From Argentina anserina (lineage: Eukaryota; Streptophyta; Magnoliopsida; Rosales; Rosaceae): a DNA stretch of 64,000 nucleotides. Both the position numbers and the translations under genes were made by a program. Below are positions 11,887-23,018 of this stretch, one piece after another; position 1 is the first letter of the stretch, and each line of letters starts with the position of its first letter. The notes beneath the pieces are model-generated. The model was not told the origin of the DNA. It saw only the letters and a list, made by a program, of their open reading frames with translations, and ran no database searches. The stretch covers positions 7,211,001 through 7,275,000 of the forward strand of contig NC_065874.1 of assembly GCF_933775445.1 (NCBI RefSeq). The letters are read 5' to 3'.

Positions 11887-14769
11887 TCACCATCTTTGGA
11901 GACGAGCTACTCTCAAGGAAATTGCCAGTGCTACTTTCTCTTTAATGTGATCAAAGAATTGAAAGTACGCATACCTCCATGACTTCTTCAGTATCAGTGT
12001 GCCGCAAACACTCCAGAAGCCAATGATAAAGCCAAGCACCGCACTGGTATAGAAACCAAGCTTATTGTCATCATCCTCGTGATCTTTATTGTCATCTGCA
12101 TGAGGCTCATGCATGTTGTCTTCAGGGCATTTTGGAAGTGGAGATCCACAAAGTGAAGGATTGGCCTCATAAATGGATGGATCTTCGAGCGTCTGGAGTT
12201 GGCTGCCCGAAGGGATCCTTCCGGTCAACTTGTTGCGAGACAAGTTCAGGTGAGACAGGAAGGTCAGATTTGAGAGACTTTGAGGAATGTTCCCTGAGAG
12301 CTGGTTCTGGGAGAGGTCAAGTGTTTCGAGATGGAACAAGTTTCCAATATTAAAGGGGATATTTCCACTCAATTGATTCATGGACAAATTCAAAGTACCC
12401 AATGCAGTGAGACTGCTTACTTCTTCAGGAATTTCATCTTCTAACTCATTTGACGAAAGATCAATAATGGTTAAAAGACCTGCATTTCCTTCGAAGTATT
12501 CACTTTCTCTTCCTTTTGTTGTCACGGTTGTTACCTCAGTTCCAACACCATAAGATACCCAGCCACTTGAACCACTAGAGAGTAGAGCAGTCAAATTATT
12601 CAAACACCTGGGAATAGTTCCTGACAATCTATTGTGGCTAAGATCTAGGATCTGAAGGGATGGAAGATTGCACAATTGGGGAGGAATATGTCCACTTAAA
12701 GAGTTTGATCGCAATTGTAGCAGATTCAATCCAGATAATTTTGATCCAATCCAAGAAGGTATGCTTCCAGTGAACTTGTTTCCTCCAAGATCAAGTCTCT
12801 CCAAAGATGAGCAATTTTGGAACGCAGAAGGAATTTCTCCGCTAAAATGATTGTTGCCTGCCTTCAGTACTAGTAGAGAACTTGGAACACCCATCGAGGT
12901 CGGAATATTACCAGACAGACTGTTGTTTGAGACGTCCACATATACTATGTCGCTCCACAAACTCCATTCTTTCGGAAATTCTCCGGATAACTGATTGTTA
13001 TCCAGAGAAAATTCCCATAGAGTTGGAATATTGCTGCAGATAGATGATGGAATGGTGCCGTCAAATTGATTGTGGCTGAAATCGATGCTGAACAGATATG
13101 GGAAATTGAATAGGAAAGGAAGCTTTCCGCTTATTTGATTGTGAGATAAATCCAAAGCTTGGATTTGGGAAGAGATACTAGACAACCATTCCTCTGGTAT
13201 TGCACCTGATATTCCAGCATTGATAAGACCGACTCTTGAGAGCTGGGTTTGCGATTGAAGCCATAGAGGGAAGCCAGGACCTACTCGGCAATTCTCCAGG
13301 TCAAGCACACGGAGGTGGAAAGGAGGAATCCATTCATAATCAGTCAAATTGAAAACGATGGGATCAGGTCGGGTTGTGCTCAAGTACAGTCTCTCTAATC
13401 TCGTGAGATTCATGAAATGGGCTTCCGTTAAACTACCTTCCCATAAATTATCAGAAAGATCAAGGTCAACTAGCTCATTGAGCCGTCCCAAATTTTGAGG
13501 AAGGGATCCAACTAGCTCACTATAACCCAAGGACAATGTCTTGACGGATGCTGATAAGTTGCCGATAAAGTATTCAGGAATGGATCCCCGAAAAGAGTTG
13601 CCGCTGAGATCAAGATGTTGGAGGTTTTTCAGCATTCCTAATGAACTAGACAAATTTCCTTCCAGCCCACACCAAGACAAATCTAGTGACTCCATTCTAT
13701 TAAATGAACAATTTGAAAACCCACTCAAAAACTCTTCCACCCCCCCTTCAAATTCGTTAGAGGACAGATCTAATGACTTTAGCTTGCATAAATTTCCAAA
13801 GGAGAGTAATTGACCTTTCAGTCCGGTATATCCCAAGTCAAGGTGCTCTAGCGCTTTTAGTCTTACGAGCTCATTAATAGAGGGGGGGAGACTGAAAGGA
13901 TTCTCTGCTAGATCGAGTTTTCTAAGACTAGTAAGATTGTACATCCATTTCGGAAATGGAGAATTAATAACATTACCTGACATATCGAGGACCAAAAGAG
14001 ATGTTAAATTATTAGTGGGTAGCGAGAGTGGAAGTTGGTTTCCATCAATAGAACAATAAGACAAATGCAACTCTAAGAGTGAAGGAAGCATGTTGATGGC
14101 ATGCAGCCAGCTTACTCCTGTGCTGCTAAGATTCACACCTCCAAGATTGAGGTATGTAAGGGAAGAGAGGTGAGAAAGCCAATTCAAGTTTTTGGAATAA
14201 GAAGAAGATTGATAAAAATGTCCAAAATCAAGATAGTTCAAGTTTGAGAGGTTACCGAGAGATGAGGGAATCTCTCCCACAAATGAATAGTTATAGAACG
14301 TACTTGAAAGATTGAGATACCTCAAGGTTGTTAGCTCCCCAAAAAAGCTAGGAATGTGAATCTCTTGAAAATTATTTCCACTTAGGTCTAAGTACCTCAA
14401 ATGTTTCAAGACAAGTAAAGAAGGATTTAACTTACCCCTCAAACAAGATTCGTCATATTGAGTGAAGTTCCAATCATTATCATACAGAATGACTGCATAT
14501 GGATTGCGGAGATCAAGACTGACAACACGACTAGTGCGGTTGTTGCACGTAATCCCTCTCCACAAGCAGCATTGATGACCCACCCAAGAAGAGAGCCTTC
14601 CAGAAGAATCATTAAGGTCTTGTTTAAAGATGAGAAGTGCCCGTCTCTCTTCCTCCATGCATGACTCAACAGTAGTACTGGTGTTTAGGCATGAAAAAGC
14701 CAGCATTAACAAGAACATGAAGTGAAGAATGAGACGAGAAATAGGGTTGAAGTGAACATAAATATCCAT
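11887..14769 (-). CDS. LRR receptor-like protein (RLP, EIX2/Cf-like), intact
   Basis: Single-exon gene of 960 codons. It starts with a hydrophobic signal peptide (about 1-35), followed by the plant LRR N-terminal cap with the paired-Cys motif CCLWRGITC (about 67-75). A long array of extracellular leucine-rich repeats follows (LxxLxxLxLxxNxLxGxIP type), interrupted near residues 735-770 by a non-LRR island containing VTTVTTKGRE. Then come a C-terminal LRR block, an acidic juxtamembrane stretch (HADDNKDHEDDD), one membrane segment with GxxxG spacing (SAVLGFIIGFW) and a short basic tail ending ARLQRW. There is no kinase domain, so this is an RLP and not an RLK. Known RLPs of this type (Cf, EIX2) sit in the plasma membrane, detect apoplastic ligands and signal through SOBIR1/BAK1. 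The ligand cannot be inferred. A truncated copy of the 5' end lies at 16003. Confidence 0.95.
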   Translation of the reverse strand: MDIYVHFNPISRLILHFMFLLMLAFSCLNTSTTVESCMEEERRALLIFKQDLNDSSGRLSSWVGHQCCLWRGITCNNRTSRVVSLDLRNPYAVILYDNDWNFTQYDESCLRGKLNPSLLVLKHLRYLDLSGNNFQEIHIPSFFGELTTLRYLNLSSTFYNYSFVGEIPSSLGNLSNLNYLDFGHFYQSSSYSKNLNWLSHLSSLTYLNLGGVNLSSTGVSWLHAINMLPSLLELHLSYCSIDGNQLPLSLPTNNLTSLLVLDMSGNVINSPFPKWMYNLTSLRKLDLAENPFSLPPSINELVRLKALEHLDLGYTGLKGQLLSFGNLCKLKSLDLSSNEFEGGVEEFLSGFSNCSFNRMESLDLSWCGLEGNLSSSLGMLKNLQHLDLSGNSFRGSIPEYFIGNLSASVKTLSLGYSELVGSLPQNLGRLNELVDLDLSDNLWEGSLTEAHFMNLTRLERLYLSTTRPDPIVFNLTDYEWIPPFHLRVLDLENCRVGPGFPLWLQSQTQLSRVGLINAGISGAIPEEWLSSISSQIQALDLSHNQISGKLPFLFNFPYLFSIDFSHNQFDGTIPSSICSNIPTLWEFSLDNNQLSGEFPKEWSLWSDIVYVDVSNNSLSGNIPTSMGVPSSLLVLKAGNNHFSGEIPSAFQNCSSLERLDLGGNKFTGSIPSWIGSKLSGLNLLQLRSNSLSGHIPPQLCNLPSLQILDLSHNRLSGTIPRCLNNLTALLSSGSSGWVSYGVGTEVTTVTTKGRESEYFEGNAGLLTIIDLSSNELEDEIPEEVSSLTALGTLNLSMNQLSGNIPFNIGNLFHLETLDLSQNQLSGNIPQSLSNLTFLSHLNLSRNKLTGRIPSGSQLQTLEDPSIYEANPSLCGSPLPKCPEDNMHEPHADDNKDHEDDDNKLGFYTSAVLGFIIGFWSVCGTLILKKSWRYAYFQFFDHIKEKVALAISLRVARLQRW

Positions 14770-15440
14770 AATTATTTTGTTGCTCTGTTTGTTGGAGAAT
14801 TATGGTAATATAATGCTGAGCACATATGAATTTATAGCCATATTGGAAATTAGATGTGTGGATAATTCAAGCCCTCATTCTCAATCCATTTTCACAACTT
14901 GACGCCCAAATTCTCACTAATTAGTTGGGGTAGATTAGTATGAGTCGTGTTTCAGATTGGTATTCAAATAAGACTTTGGAGAGTCTCCAACCACAAGTGT
15001 CACTAACTCACTAGTAGGTCATTTTTAAGACTTTTCTCTTGGCGTACTTTCCAGCAATTAGTTGGTACTTTCCGGCAATATGTTATCGAAAATTCTTCCA
15101 TTCAGAGTGTAAATCTTCACCTTCCAGCTTACTTGCTGACTTGGCAGCCTCACACAGCCAAAAATTGGAATCAATCTCTTTTCCCTCTTGACTAACATAA
15201 ATTTTTCCGTCTGTTTTGAGGGGTTTGGGGAGGGAAAAAAAGTAAATCTGTATTTAAGTTAAAAACTAAAAAACTTCACTTCTCCTTTACCACCTCTTAA
15301 TTCTGTTCTTTCTCTTTCAAAAACCCAGCAACCTCTTCAATATCAACTTTCTCACTACGCTCTATCAATTTAAGAGCTAGCTCTGATCAATGCTCTAGCG
15401 GCAGTTAGAGAGGAGGTGGAGTTTGGTGAGTGAGTTGTTT
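14770..15440. promoter_or_regulatory. RLP upstream region
   Basis: The first ~245 bp (14770-15015) are duplicated at about 16128-16372. The rest (15016-15440) is unique in the window and has no recognised gene. Confidence 0.5.
14830..14836 (-). promoter_or_regulatory. Probable TATA box of the RLP gene
   Basis: On the minus strand TATAAAT lies about 60 bp upstream of the RLP start codon. The same TATA context is conserved in the truncated duplicate near 16188-16198. Confidence 0.55.
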
Positions 15441-15735
15441 ATAAAAAAACCTATATATATCGCTATGGTAGTGGTGCAAGGACCATGTATCACCATCTAA
15501 CTTGAATGTGATATTTTTCTACGAGTAACTGCTTGGGAAAATAAAAAAAAGAAAATTTTCAGTTGCGTGGAAAAAGTGTTGGAATTAGTATGAGGGAATA
15601 AAGATGTTGAGCATAAAAAAATTCATGACAAACCGACTTTTAGCCACACCTTAGTGCTTTTAGTTTATTTCATCTATCTAATTTGATTATTCCCACCCCA
15701 TTTCACAAGTTGGAACGCGAGATCATTTGGAAAAA
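15441..15735. repeat. Spacer repeat R, copy 2
   Basis: Direct repeat of 7008-7299, roughly 95% or more identical by eye, with a 5-bp insertion near its start. It lies upstream of the intact RLP gene, between it and the truncated RLP copy. Confidence 0.9.
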
Positions 15736-15803
15736 GATTAAATATTTGTGATTTCTAAATTAAATACTTGTGACACTTTATATTTTAGGTGTAAAAACAG
15801 TTT

Positions 15804-15950
15804 TGTCCTTCTATTTTTAAATTTAATCTGTATATCATTTAACTCATATTTTTTAACAGTTTTGTCATTCTACTTTCAAATTAAATATGTATATTCTTTA
15901 ACTCTTATTTTTTAACAGTTTTGTCATTTTTTTTAACAGTTTAGTCAATT
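15804..15950. repeat. 59-bp tandem repeat, about 2.4 copies
   Basis: Units starting at 15804, 15863 and 15922 share TGTC-TTCTA and TTTTTTAACAGTTT landmarks at a constant 59-bp spacing; the third unit is shortened. The repeat is AT-rich and non-coding. Confidence 0.7.
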
Positions 15951-16002
15951 CTGTTAGTTGACTGTCAAAAAATTTTGTTAAGCCGTTAAATTGCCTAAAA
16001 AA

Positions 16003-16372
16003 TTTCTCTCTTCCTCGATGCATGATTCCATAGTACTACTGGTGTTTAGGCATGAAGAGGCCAAGATTAGCAAGAGCAGGAAGTGAAGAATGAGGCGAGA
16101 AATAGGGTTGAAGTTAACATAAATATCCATAATTATTTTGTTGCTCTGTTTGTTGGAGAATTATGGTAATATGATGCTGAGCACGAATGAATTTATAGCC
16201 ATATTGTGTGTAGATAATTCAAGCCCTCAGTTTCAATCCATTTCACAACTTGACGCACAAGTCCACACTAATTAGCTGAGGTAGATTAGCATGAGTCGTG
16301 TTTCAGATTGGTACTCCAAGAAGTAAAGACTTTGAAGAGTCTCCAACCACAAGTGTCATTATACGCTAGTAT
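16003..16372 (-). pseudogene. Truncated duplicate of the RLP 5' end and promoter
   Basis: This segment matches 14644-15015: the first ~40 codons of the RLP (start codon reads at about 16128-16130 on the minus strand), the 5' leader, the TATA box and ~200 bp of promoter. The rest of the RLP coding region is absent. The broken end at about 16003 abuts unrelated AT-rich sequence. It is a relic of a second tandem RLP gene. Confidence 0.88.
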
Positions 16373-16375
16373 GTG

Positions 16376-16508
16376 GAATTAGTATGAAGGAATGTAAGGA
16401 TTCAATTCGCTCCAAAAAGAGTTTTGGCTGCACTTTTGTGCGTTTGGATATTATTATCTCCCTAGTTTGACTATTCGCAACCCATTTTACAAGTTAGGAT
16501 CCTAATAC
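16376..16508. repeat. Spacer repeat R, copy 3 (diverged, partial)
   Basis: Diverged partial match to the 3' half of repeat R: shared GTGGAATTAGTATGA-GGAAT at the left and CCCATTTTACAAGTT-GGA at the right, with the same order between. It lies directly between the truncated RLP promoter and the ZIP-B relic. Confidence 0.65.
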
Positions 16509-16509
16509 C

Positions 16510-17684
16510 AAGGCCTTTGCGGCAGGAGTGACACTCAGGAGAGCTTGACAAGCCCTTACCTCAGTCAAAAGCCATGGAGAAAGTTCCCGTTCACTGGTTT
16601 TGTTGCTATTGTTTCAGCCATTGGGATAAGTGTCCTGCAGGAATGTGCATGATTACATGAACTTGGTTTTGTGTTGAGGTTTTGGAGTTGGGAATAATTG
16701 TGCATTCAGTGATTATTGGGATATCCCTTGGTGCGTGTCAAAATCTACAAACAATCAAGCCTTTAGTGGCAGCACTGAGCTTCCATCAATTTTTTGAGGG
16801 CATAGGACTTGGTGGATATATCTATCAGGTACTTGCCTAATTAATTTCGGACCAGCATTATTTGTCTGCATGTAAAGCAAGAATCTAACAGAGCAAAACA
16901 AAGACCCAACTAATCAAACTCAATAGCCAAATTATTGACAGTACCTAACAGTCAACTATACGTAGTTACGTACTACTATTAATGTTGGCCAAATCGTATG
17001 ATAATAGGTGAACTGAACTAGTATCAATGTCTCTTAAAAAAAAAACTAGTATCAATGTCTCAGAGCATTACTTGGTTTAGTCAAATTTGGTTCAAATTAA
17101 TGAACTTTCTTTCACCTAATTAAGAACTATCTAATCAGTTCTCTATTTTGTTCTCTATTAAAAAAATGACACTTTCTTTTTTGCCTGAAGTAACTGTACG
17201 TACTAAGAAAAAACATCTACATTAATGTTCCTTAATCATATGGTTGCTCTTCATGAGCGGAACTTGGGGCATCAAACTAGTGAAGAAGTGACTTGCATAT
17301 TCATGTCGCTAAACAAGATGACTTTTTCACGATCGTTACGTTGTCTATAAATTGTGCAAGCAGGCGAAGTTCAGCCATAAAACAATGGCAGTGATGGTGG
17401 GATTCTTCTCAATGACCAGTCCATGTGGAATAGGTGTGGGCATAGCAATCTCCAACAGCTACAATGAGAATAGCCCCACTTCACTAGTTGTTGAAGGACT
17501 GCTCTTATCAGCATCTGCAGGGATTCTCATTTACATGGCACTCGTTGATCTTCTTGCTGCAGATTTCATAAATAACGACAAAATGCTACGCAATCCCAAG
17601 CTCCAAATTGCGGCTATTTTCAGTCTTCTTCTTGGAGCAGGGTTTATGTCATTCTTGGCCAAGTTGGGAGATGATGATTCCTAA
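16510..17684 (+). pseudogene. ZIP-B: ZIP metal transporter with deleted exon 1, intact exons 2 and 3
   Basis: A remnant of exon 1 (16510-16632) matches the ZIP-A relic but has a ~36-bp internal deletion and stops abruptly. Exon 2 (16679-16828, 150 bp) is open and carries the ZIP signatures [11 protein letters not shown] and [12 protein letters not shown]. Exon 3 (17364-17684, 321 bp, stop TAA) is open and holds the last membrane segments. Splice sites are preserved (TTGAG|GTTTTG, CAG|GTACTT, AAGCAG|GCGAAG), and the lengths of exons 2 and 3 agree with the intact gene at 33628. Without the N-terminal half (signal peptide and early membrane segments) a functional transporter is unlikely. Some transcription cannot be excluded. 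Confidence 0.88.
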
Positions 17685-18087
17685 TTCAGTACATGGTCCA
17701 TTTTTAAGAGCTTCAAGCCTCCAAGGGCTACATCATTTATCTATTCGATTGTATGGATGTGAACTAAATTGAAACAGTTTTTTTCAGCAAGGGGGAACTT
17801 TATCATCTCTTTCATCTTGTTAGTATTGATTTGAATAGCTTATGTCTAAAATGTTTGTAAACAACAAAATCAACACCAAACGTACATCAGCATATGACAC
17901 CGGCTTCTTGTGAATCAAAGTGAAACGGAATCCGATACGGCATTGCAGCATTTGCATTCTAATTATTTCAGGCTACATGAAAGTTGATTAAATGATTGAC
18001 CAAATCGGAATTACATATTTGGTTTAACTCATTATTTCACCAATATGTTCGGAGTGGCTGAATCTGTAGGTCTGAAAGAAAATTCCT
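17685..18087. other. ZIP-B 3' flank
   Basis: Likely 3' untranslated and intergenic sequence. No gene or repeat was recognised. Confidence 0.5.
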
Positions 18088-19395
18088 CACTAGTGAATTA
18101 TGGTCCACGAAGAAGAATGTTATGTCAACAAGTAGTACCACCGGCTAACAAATAGTGTATTATGAGAGTAATAGCGTCGCATGTTGTCTTAAAACTTTTT
18201 TTTTTCTCCGGAAATCTCTCACCCTTTAAGAGATGACTATACTTCCAAACTGCATCAGACCGCCGCATCTCTTAACTCATTCAGTATAGTAGGCACACCT
18301 GCACAATGCATAAATAATACTCATTATAAGGGGCCGTGAAAGTATTGAAGTGAAAAGGGAGGGGGTTGGTAAAATATTCACTTACGGAAGGAATAAAAAG
18401 AAACCAAAAAGAAAAACATATCGATCAGATGGCCACCAGAAGGGTGGTGTTCTAATTTCTAAAAGAACTCGCATCAAAAACACATGGACAAAAGAGACAA
18501 ATCATCTAAGATGTTATTTTCGGGCGCCGGAGAGATTCTCTAAGTGACATGTCATATGTGATTTGTTTGGACCGGAAGAGAAAATGGTTTGTTAAGTAGA
18601 GAGCAGCAATTTGAGGAGAAGACAATTTGATGAGCGTTTATAGAGGGAATCTCATCAATGTGAATCGTATTGCAACTAAATTATGCCTTCAATGTAATAA
18701 ATCACGTGGTAGTCGAATTATATCGAGTATGGTTAAAATACAACAATCTTTACGTAATATAAGTATTGAACAAAAATTGGAATGTATCGTTCGTAGTGGA
18801 TCGGGCTATTGCCAAACGTAGTCAATGAGAAATCTTCTTAATGAATTCTTCTGAATCAACAGTTGGCGCGCCGATGAGAAATATTTTTTCTAAACCAAAA
18901 TGGTGGAAAGGAAGATCATGACATGCATCAACCCGAAGAGACTAAATTAGGTGATTGATGACAAATTCAAACTACAGAAATACTTGAGAATCAGCTCGTA
19001 TAGATCTCGAGTATTTCTTCATTGCATCTTGGATTAGGTGAGGCCGGCAAGAAGAAATTGTCTAGCAAGCCCTAAAACAGACGCGTAAGGAAGAAGAACC
19101 GAACCCAGATTACAATTCAGGTGATGGAGAACTAGATAATTGGGCATTGAGAAATCTCCACGAGGTGATGCTTATAAATCAATAGGGGGAAGTAATGAAT
19201 CTACTGAGAAAAACGAAAGGAAGAAAACAATGAAAGCCATAGTTAAAAGTTGGAGATCCTCGATTGAGGAAATGTTAAGGGCGGGTGCGAAATGTTAGTC
19301 CGGGAGAATTTGTCGCATCCGCTGCTAAGAAGATAGAAAAATCACCATTTGATGAGGAGAAGACAATTTGGCGAGTCTAGAAACAACAGGTAATT
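18088..19395. repeat. Unclassified tandem repeat, copy 1
   Basis: About 1.3 kb that recurs immediately downstream (19397-21150). Landmarks found in both copies are CTAGTGAATTATGGTCCAC, AAAGGGAGGGGGTTGGTAAA, CATATCGATCAGATGGCCAC, AACACATGGACAAAAGAGAC, TCAACAGTTGGCGCG and TCCGGGAGAATTTGTCGCA. Short open frames occur but none is conserved as protein between the copies. The repeat class is unknown to me. Confidence 0.85.
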
Positions 19396-19396
19396 C

Positions 19397-21150
19397 ATCA
19401 CTAGTGAATTATGGTCCACAAAGAAGAATGTTATGTCAACATGTAGTATCACCGGCTAACAAATACTGTATTATCAGAGTAATAGCGTTGCATGTTGTCT
19501 TAAAACTTTGATCAAAGATAAATATATTATATATAGTTGTACAATGCAGAAATAATACTCACTATAAGGGGCCCTGAAAATATTAAAGTGAAAAGGGAGG
19601 GGGTTGGTAAAATGTTCACATACTGAAGGAATAAAAAGAAACCAAAAAGGAAAGCATATCGATCAGATGGCCACTAGAAGGGTGGTGTTCTAATTATTTG
19701 CTGACATATTATATTACCCACTAAATGAGCACGTGGTTTTGCTCACATAACAATGTATACATTTTTTTTGCAGAAAAATGTAGATTTGTCAAGTTGGGAA
19801 GGTGTCGGACGAGTCTAGAAAGAAATTATATTTTTATTTTTATTACATTCCCCACTGTAACATTAAGTCTCGCATTAGGACCGACGTCCGGTAGGGTAAA
19901 ACCAGCCGACCGTCGGGACCGGGGCGTGCCAGTAGCGTTCGTTAACTCTAAATTGTCTAGAGAGGTCAAATATTTGCTTGCTTCAAAGAACTCGCGGAAA
20001 AAACACATGGACAAAAGAGACAAATCATCTAAGATGATATTTCCGGGCGTCAGAGAGATTGTCTAAGTGATATGTCATATGTGATTTGTGACTTGCTATT
20101 GAGGCAAGAGTAATTATTCTGTGTACCCGCCACACCACGTGGCACTGCCATGTGGTGTACCCAGTCAATCATATTACGCCATAGTATAATTAACATACAC
20201 GCGGTGAAAATGGTAAAAATTTCTTTACATATAAGAACCAATCAGAAACAATCACAGTAAAAATGGATTAATAACATTAAAATGATATGTCATATGGGAT
20301 ATGTGACGGATATATATTATAATTTATCTTGAGGCAAATATTTGTTTGGACCAGAAGAGAAAATAGTTTGTTAAGTACAGAGTGTCAATTTGAGGAGAAA
20401 ATCTTATGAGCGTTCATAGAGGGAATCTCATCAATGTGAATTAGTATTGCAACTAAATTATGCCCTCGATGGAATAAATTACGTAGTATTTGAATTATAT
20501 CGAGTGTGGTTAAAATACAACAACCTTTACGTAATATAAGTATTGAACAAAAATTGGAATGTATCATCCGTAGTGGATTGGGCTAGTCAGTGAGAAATCT
20601 TCTTAATGAATTCTTCTGAATCAACAGTTGGCGCGTCAATGAGAAATATTTTTTTCCAAAACCAAAATGGTGGAAATGGAAGATCATGACATGTCAACCC
20701 GAAGAGACTAGATTAGGTGATTCATAACAAATTCAAACTGAAGAAATACTTGAGAATCAGCTCGTATAGATCTCGAGCATTTCTTCATTGCATCTTGGAT
20801 TAGGTGATGCAAGAAGAAATTGTCTAGCAAGCCCTAAAGCATAAGCGTAAGGAAGAAAAAACGGAGCTAGATTACAATTCAGGTGATGGAGAATTAGATG
20901 AATTGGGCATTGAGAAATCTCCACGAGGTGATGCTTATAACTCAATAGGGGGGAAGTAATGAATCTGCTCAAAAAAACGAAAAGAAGAAAACAATTAAAG
21001 CCATAGGCAAAAGTTGGAGATCCTAGATTGAGAAAATGTTAAGGGTGGGTGCGAAATGTTAGTCCGGGAGAATTTGTCGCATCCGCCGCTAAGAAGATAG
21101 AAAAATCACCATTTGATGAGGGGAAGACAATTTGGTGAGTGTTGTTTCTA
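19397..21150. repeat. Unclassified tandem repeat, copy 2, with two extra segments
   Basis: Second copy of the preceding unit. It carries an extra ~290 bp at about 19695-19984 (absent from copy 1, or deleted there) and an extra ~250 bp at about 20085-20337. The latter contains a palindrome around CACCACGTGGCACTGCCATGTGGTG and looks like a small insertion, because copy 1 reads straight across (GTGATTTG|TTTGGACC). Confidence 0.82.
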
Positions 21151-21479
21151 GAGGTAATTTAGGGGTCATCAGACCGGGTTGGGCCGGCCTTAGCCCTAGC
21201 CCTAATTTTAGGACTTAGGATATGGTTGGGGTTGACTTTGGTCAAAACCATTTAAGATCAAGTAGGATCGGGCCGAGATTTTAATATGCGCTTATCCACC
21301 CTAGAGATCCATTCCAATAGGGTTGAAGGGCAGGTCAAGCTAGACTTCCGGATATGGCTAAATATGACCCCCAAAAAAGGCAGAACATAGCCTTAATTTA
21401 TTTAATAAAAATAAATATTTTAATTAATTTTTTTCCTCATAATATAGTTTAATAGTTTATATAATACAAAAATTTTCTT

Positions 21480-21584
21480 TATATATATATATATATATAT
21501 ATTTTGCTTATATATAGACATTAAATTCAATTTTCTACTTATATATATATATATAAGTTTAATTAATTATATATATATATATAT
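21480..21584. repeat. AT dinucleotide microsatellite region
   Basis: Three (TA)n blocks lie within 105 bp, ending at the insertion point of the copia element. Copia or slippage could account for the repeat growth. Confidence 0.8.
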
Positions 21585-21780
21585 TGTTACAGAATAATGT
21601 AATACGCATCGAATATGGAGAAGTATCATCTTTATTCATTGATAAAGAGACCTTATATATGTGAATTACATTGAGTATCTTGTAGATACATGGATTATAT
21701 ATTCTTCTTTAACTAGACTAATCCATACTAATTAGGACAAGATACACCGGAAGATTACGGAGAGTAATTTTCCTACAACA
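21585..21780 (-). repeat. 3' LTR of the nested copia element
   Basis: 196 bp, TGTTACAG...CCTACAACA on the plus strand; about 91% identical to 29433-29628 by hand alignment. Flanked on the outside by TATAT. Confidence 0.92.
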
Positions 21781-23018
21781 GTCATCCTTGTATCGCGATC
21801 CTAATGTGTCATGGTGCATAACTGTTGCCTCGGTAAAAACTTTGCCAAGCAAAACAAAAACCTATTGGGTAAAATTAAAACTTGGTCGAAGGGAAAAAGA
21901 GCACAACGCACCAACTATAATTGAAGACAACATGTGGTATAGACTCCCCTTGAAGTCTACAAAACAACTCCCCCTGATTGATAACTTAATCTCGGAGTTT
22001 AGATACATAGCGTATACAAACGCTTTTCACATTCTTCAAAAGTAGAAATGGGTCAATGATTTGAAAATCAAATCTCGCCAAACATTCTTAAATCAAACAT
22101 GTACACTTATCCGTACATGGATCAAAATAAATAGAATTGCATAACAACTCAAAACAAGAGTTTGCAATGAAAAACATATTCGCACGTGGTATGACCTTCA
22201 CGCACTTAAAACAGTCATAACTTCTTCGATACAATAGGTATGGATGAACTGTAAAAAGTTCTGGAACGTAGACACTCGTGGCGTTTTACTGATAGATGGT
22301 TCACAACCTAATTCATTTGGAGCTGATCACAAAGCTCCGTCGAAGTTGACTCAGCTGCAGTCTCCGGACATATCCGTCATATTTTTACTAAAACAGCTAT
22401 AACTCACTCAATATAATAGATATGGTTAAATGATTGGTGTGCCTGGAAAGTAGACACATAGCATTTTCCAATGGTACAAAATTCACCATTTTCCAACAAG
22501 CTAGCTACCCTATAGGTCTCATGGAAGTTGACCTACGAATCTGGGCAGATTCTGACATCGCTTCATTAAGGTGTCTTTTGTGTTGGGATATATGATTTGA
22601 TGTTATAACGTGTTGTGAGCAAGCATTGACATGTGTGTGAGCGCAGTCAGCCATCATCTTGGCCTTATGAGTTTAAATCGAATGAGATGTCGAGTCATGT
22701 ATATTACAACAAGTACATGCATATACATATCGTACTTACATGTGGAGAGTTTCATCTCTTAAGACTTATTATCGCTCATACGGCGGAAACACGTCTTTTA
22801 TGACTTCAACTGATTCATGGAATACTTTAGGCATTGGTTTAACGTCCTTGTTGCCTTTAGCCAACCGATGAATAACATCATCAATAACGGTCATCACTTT
22901 CGAGACCTAGTAGTATTCTCAAAATCCTTTCATTCTAAGTACAGCTGCATGCAATATTGCATATCCCCAAACAGTTATGGGTAAATTACTTACGCGTAAC
23001 GAGGGCCCTCGCTATAAG

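Noticed and set aside
8322..16828. ZIP-A exon 1 spliced across 8 kb to ZIP-B exon 2 as one gene
   Set aside because: ZIP-B has its own exon 1 remnant, ZIP-A lacks a start, and an AAH relic plus an RLP gene lie between, so two separate broken copies are more likely.
19870..19950. GC-rich stretch reminiscent of ribosomal RNA
   Set aside because: The words do not follow the order of any rRNA segment I can recall, and the match is too short.
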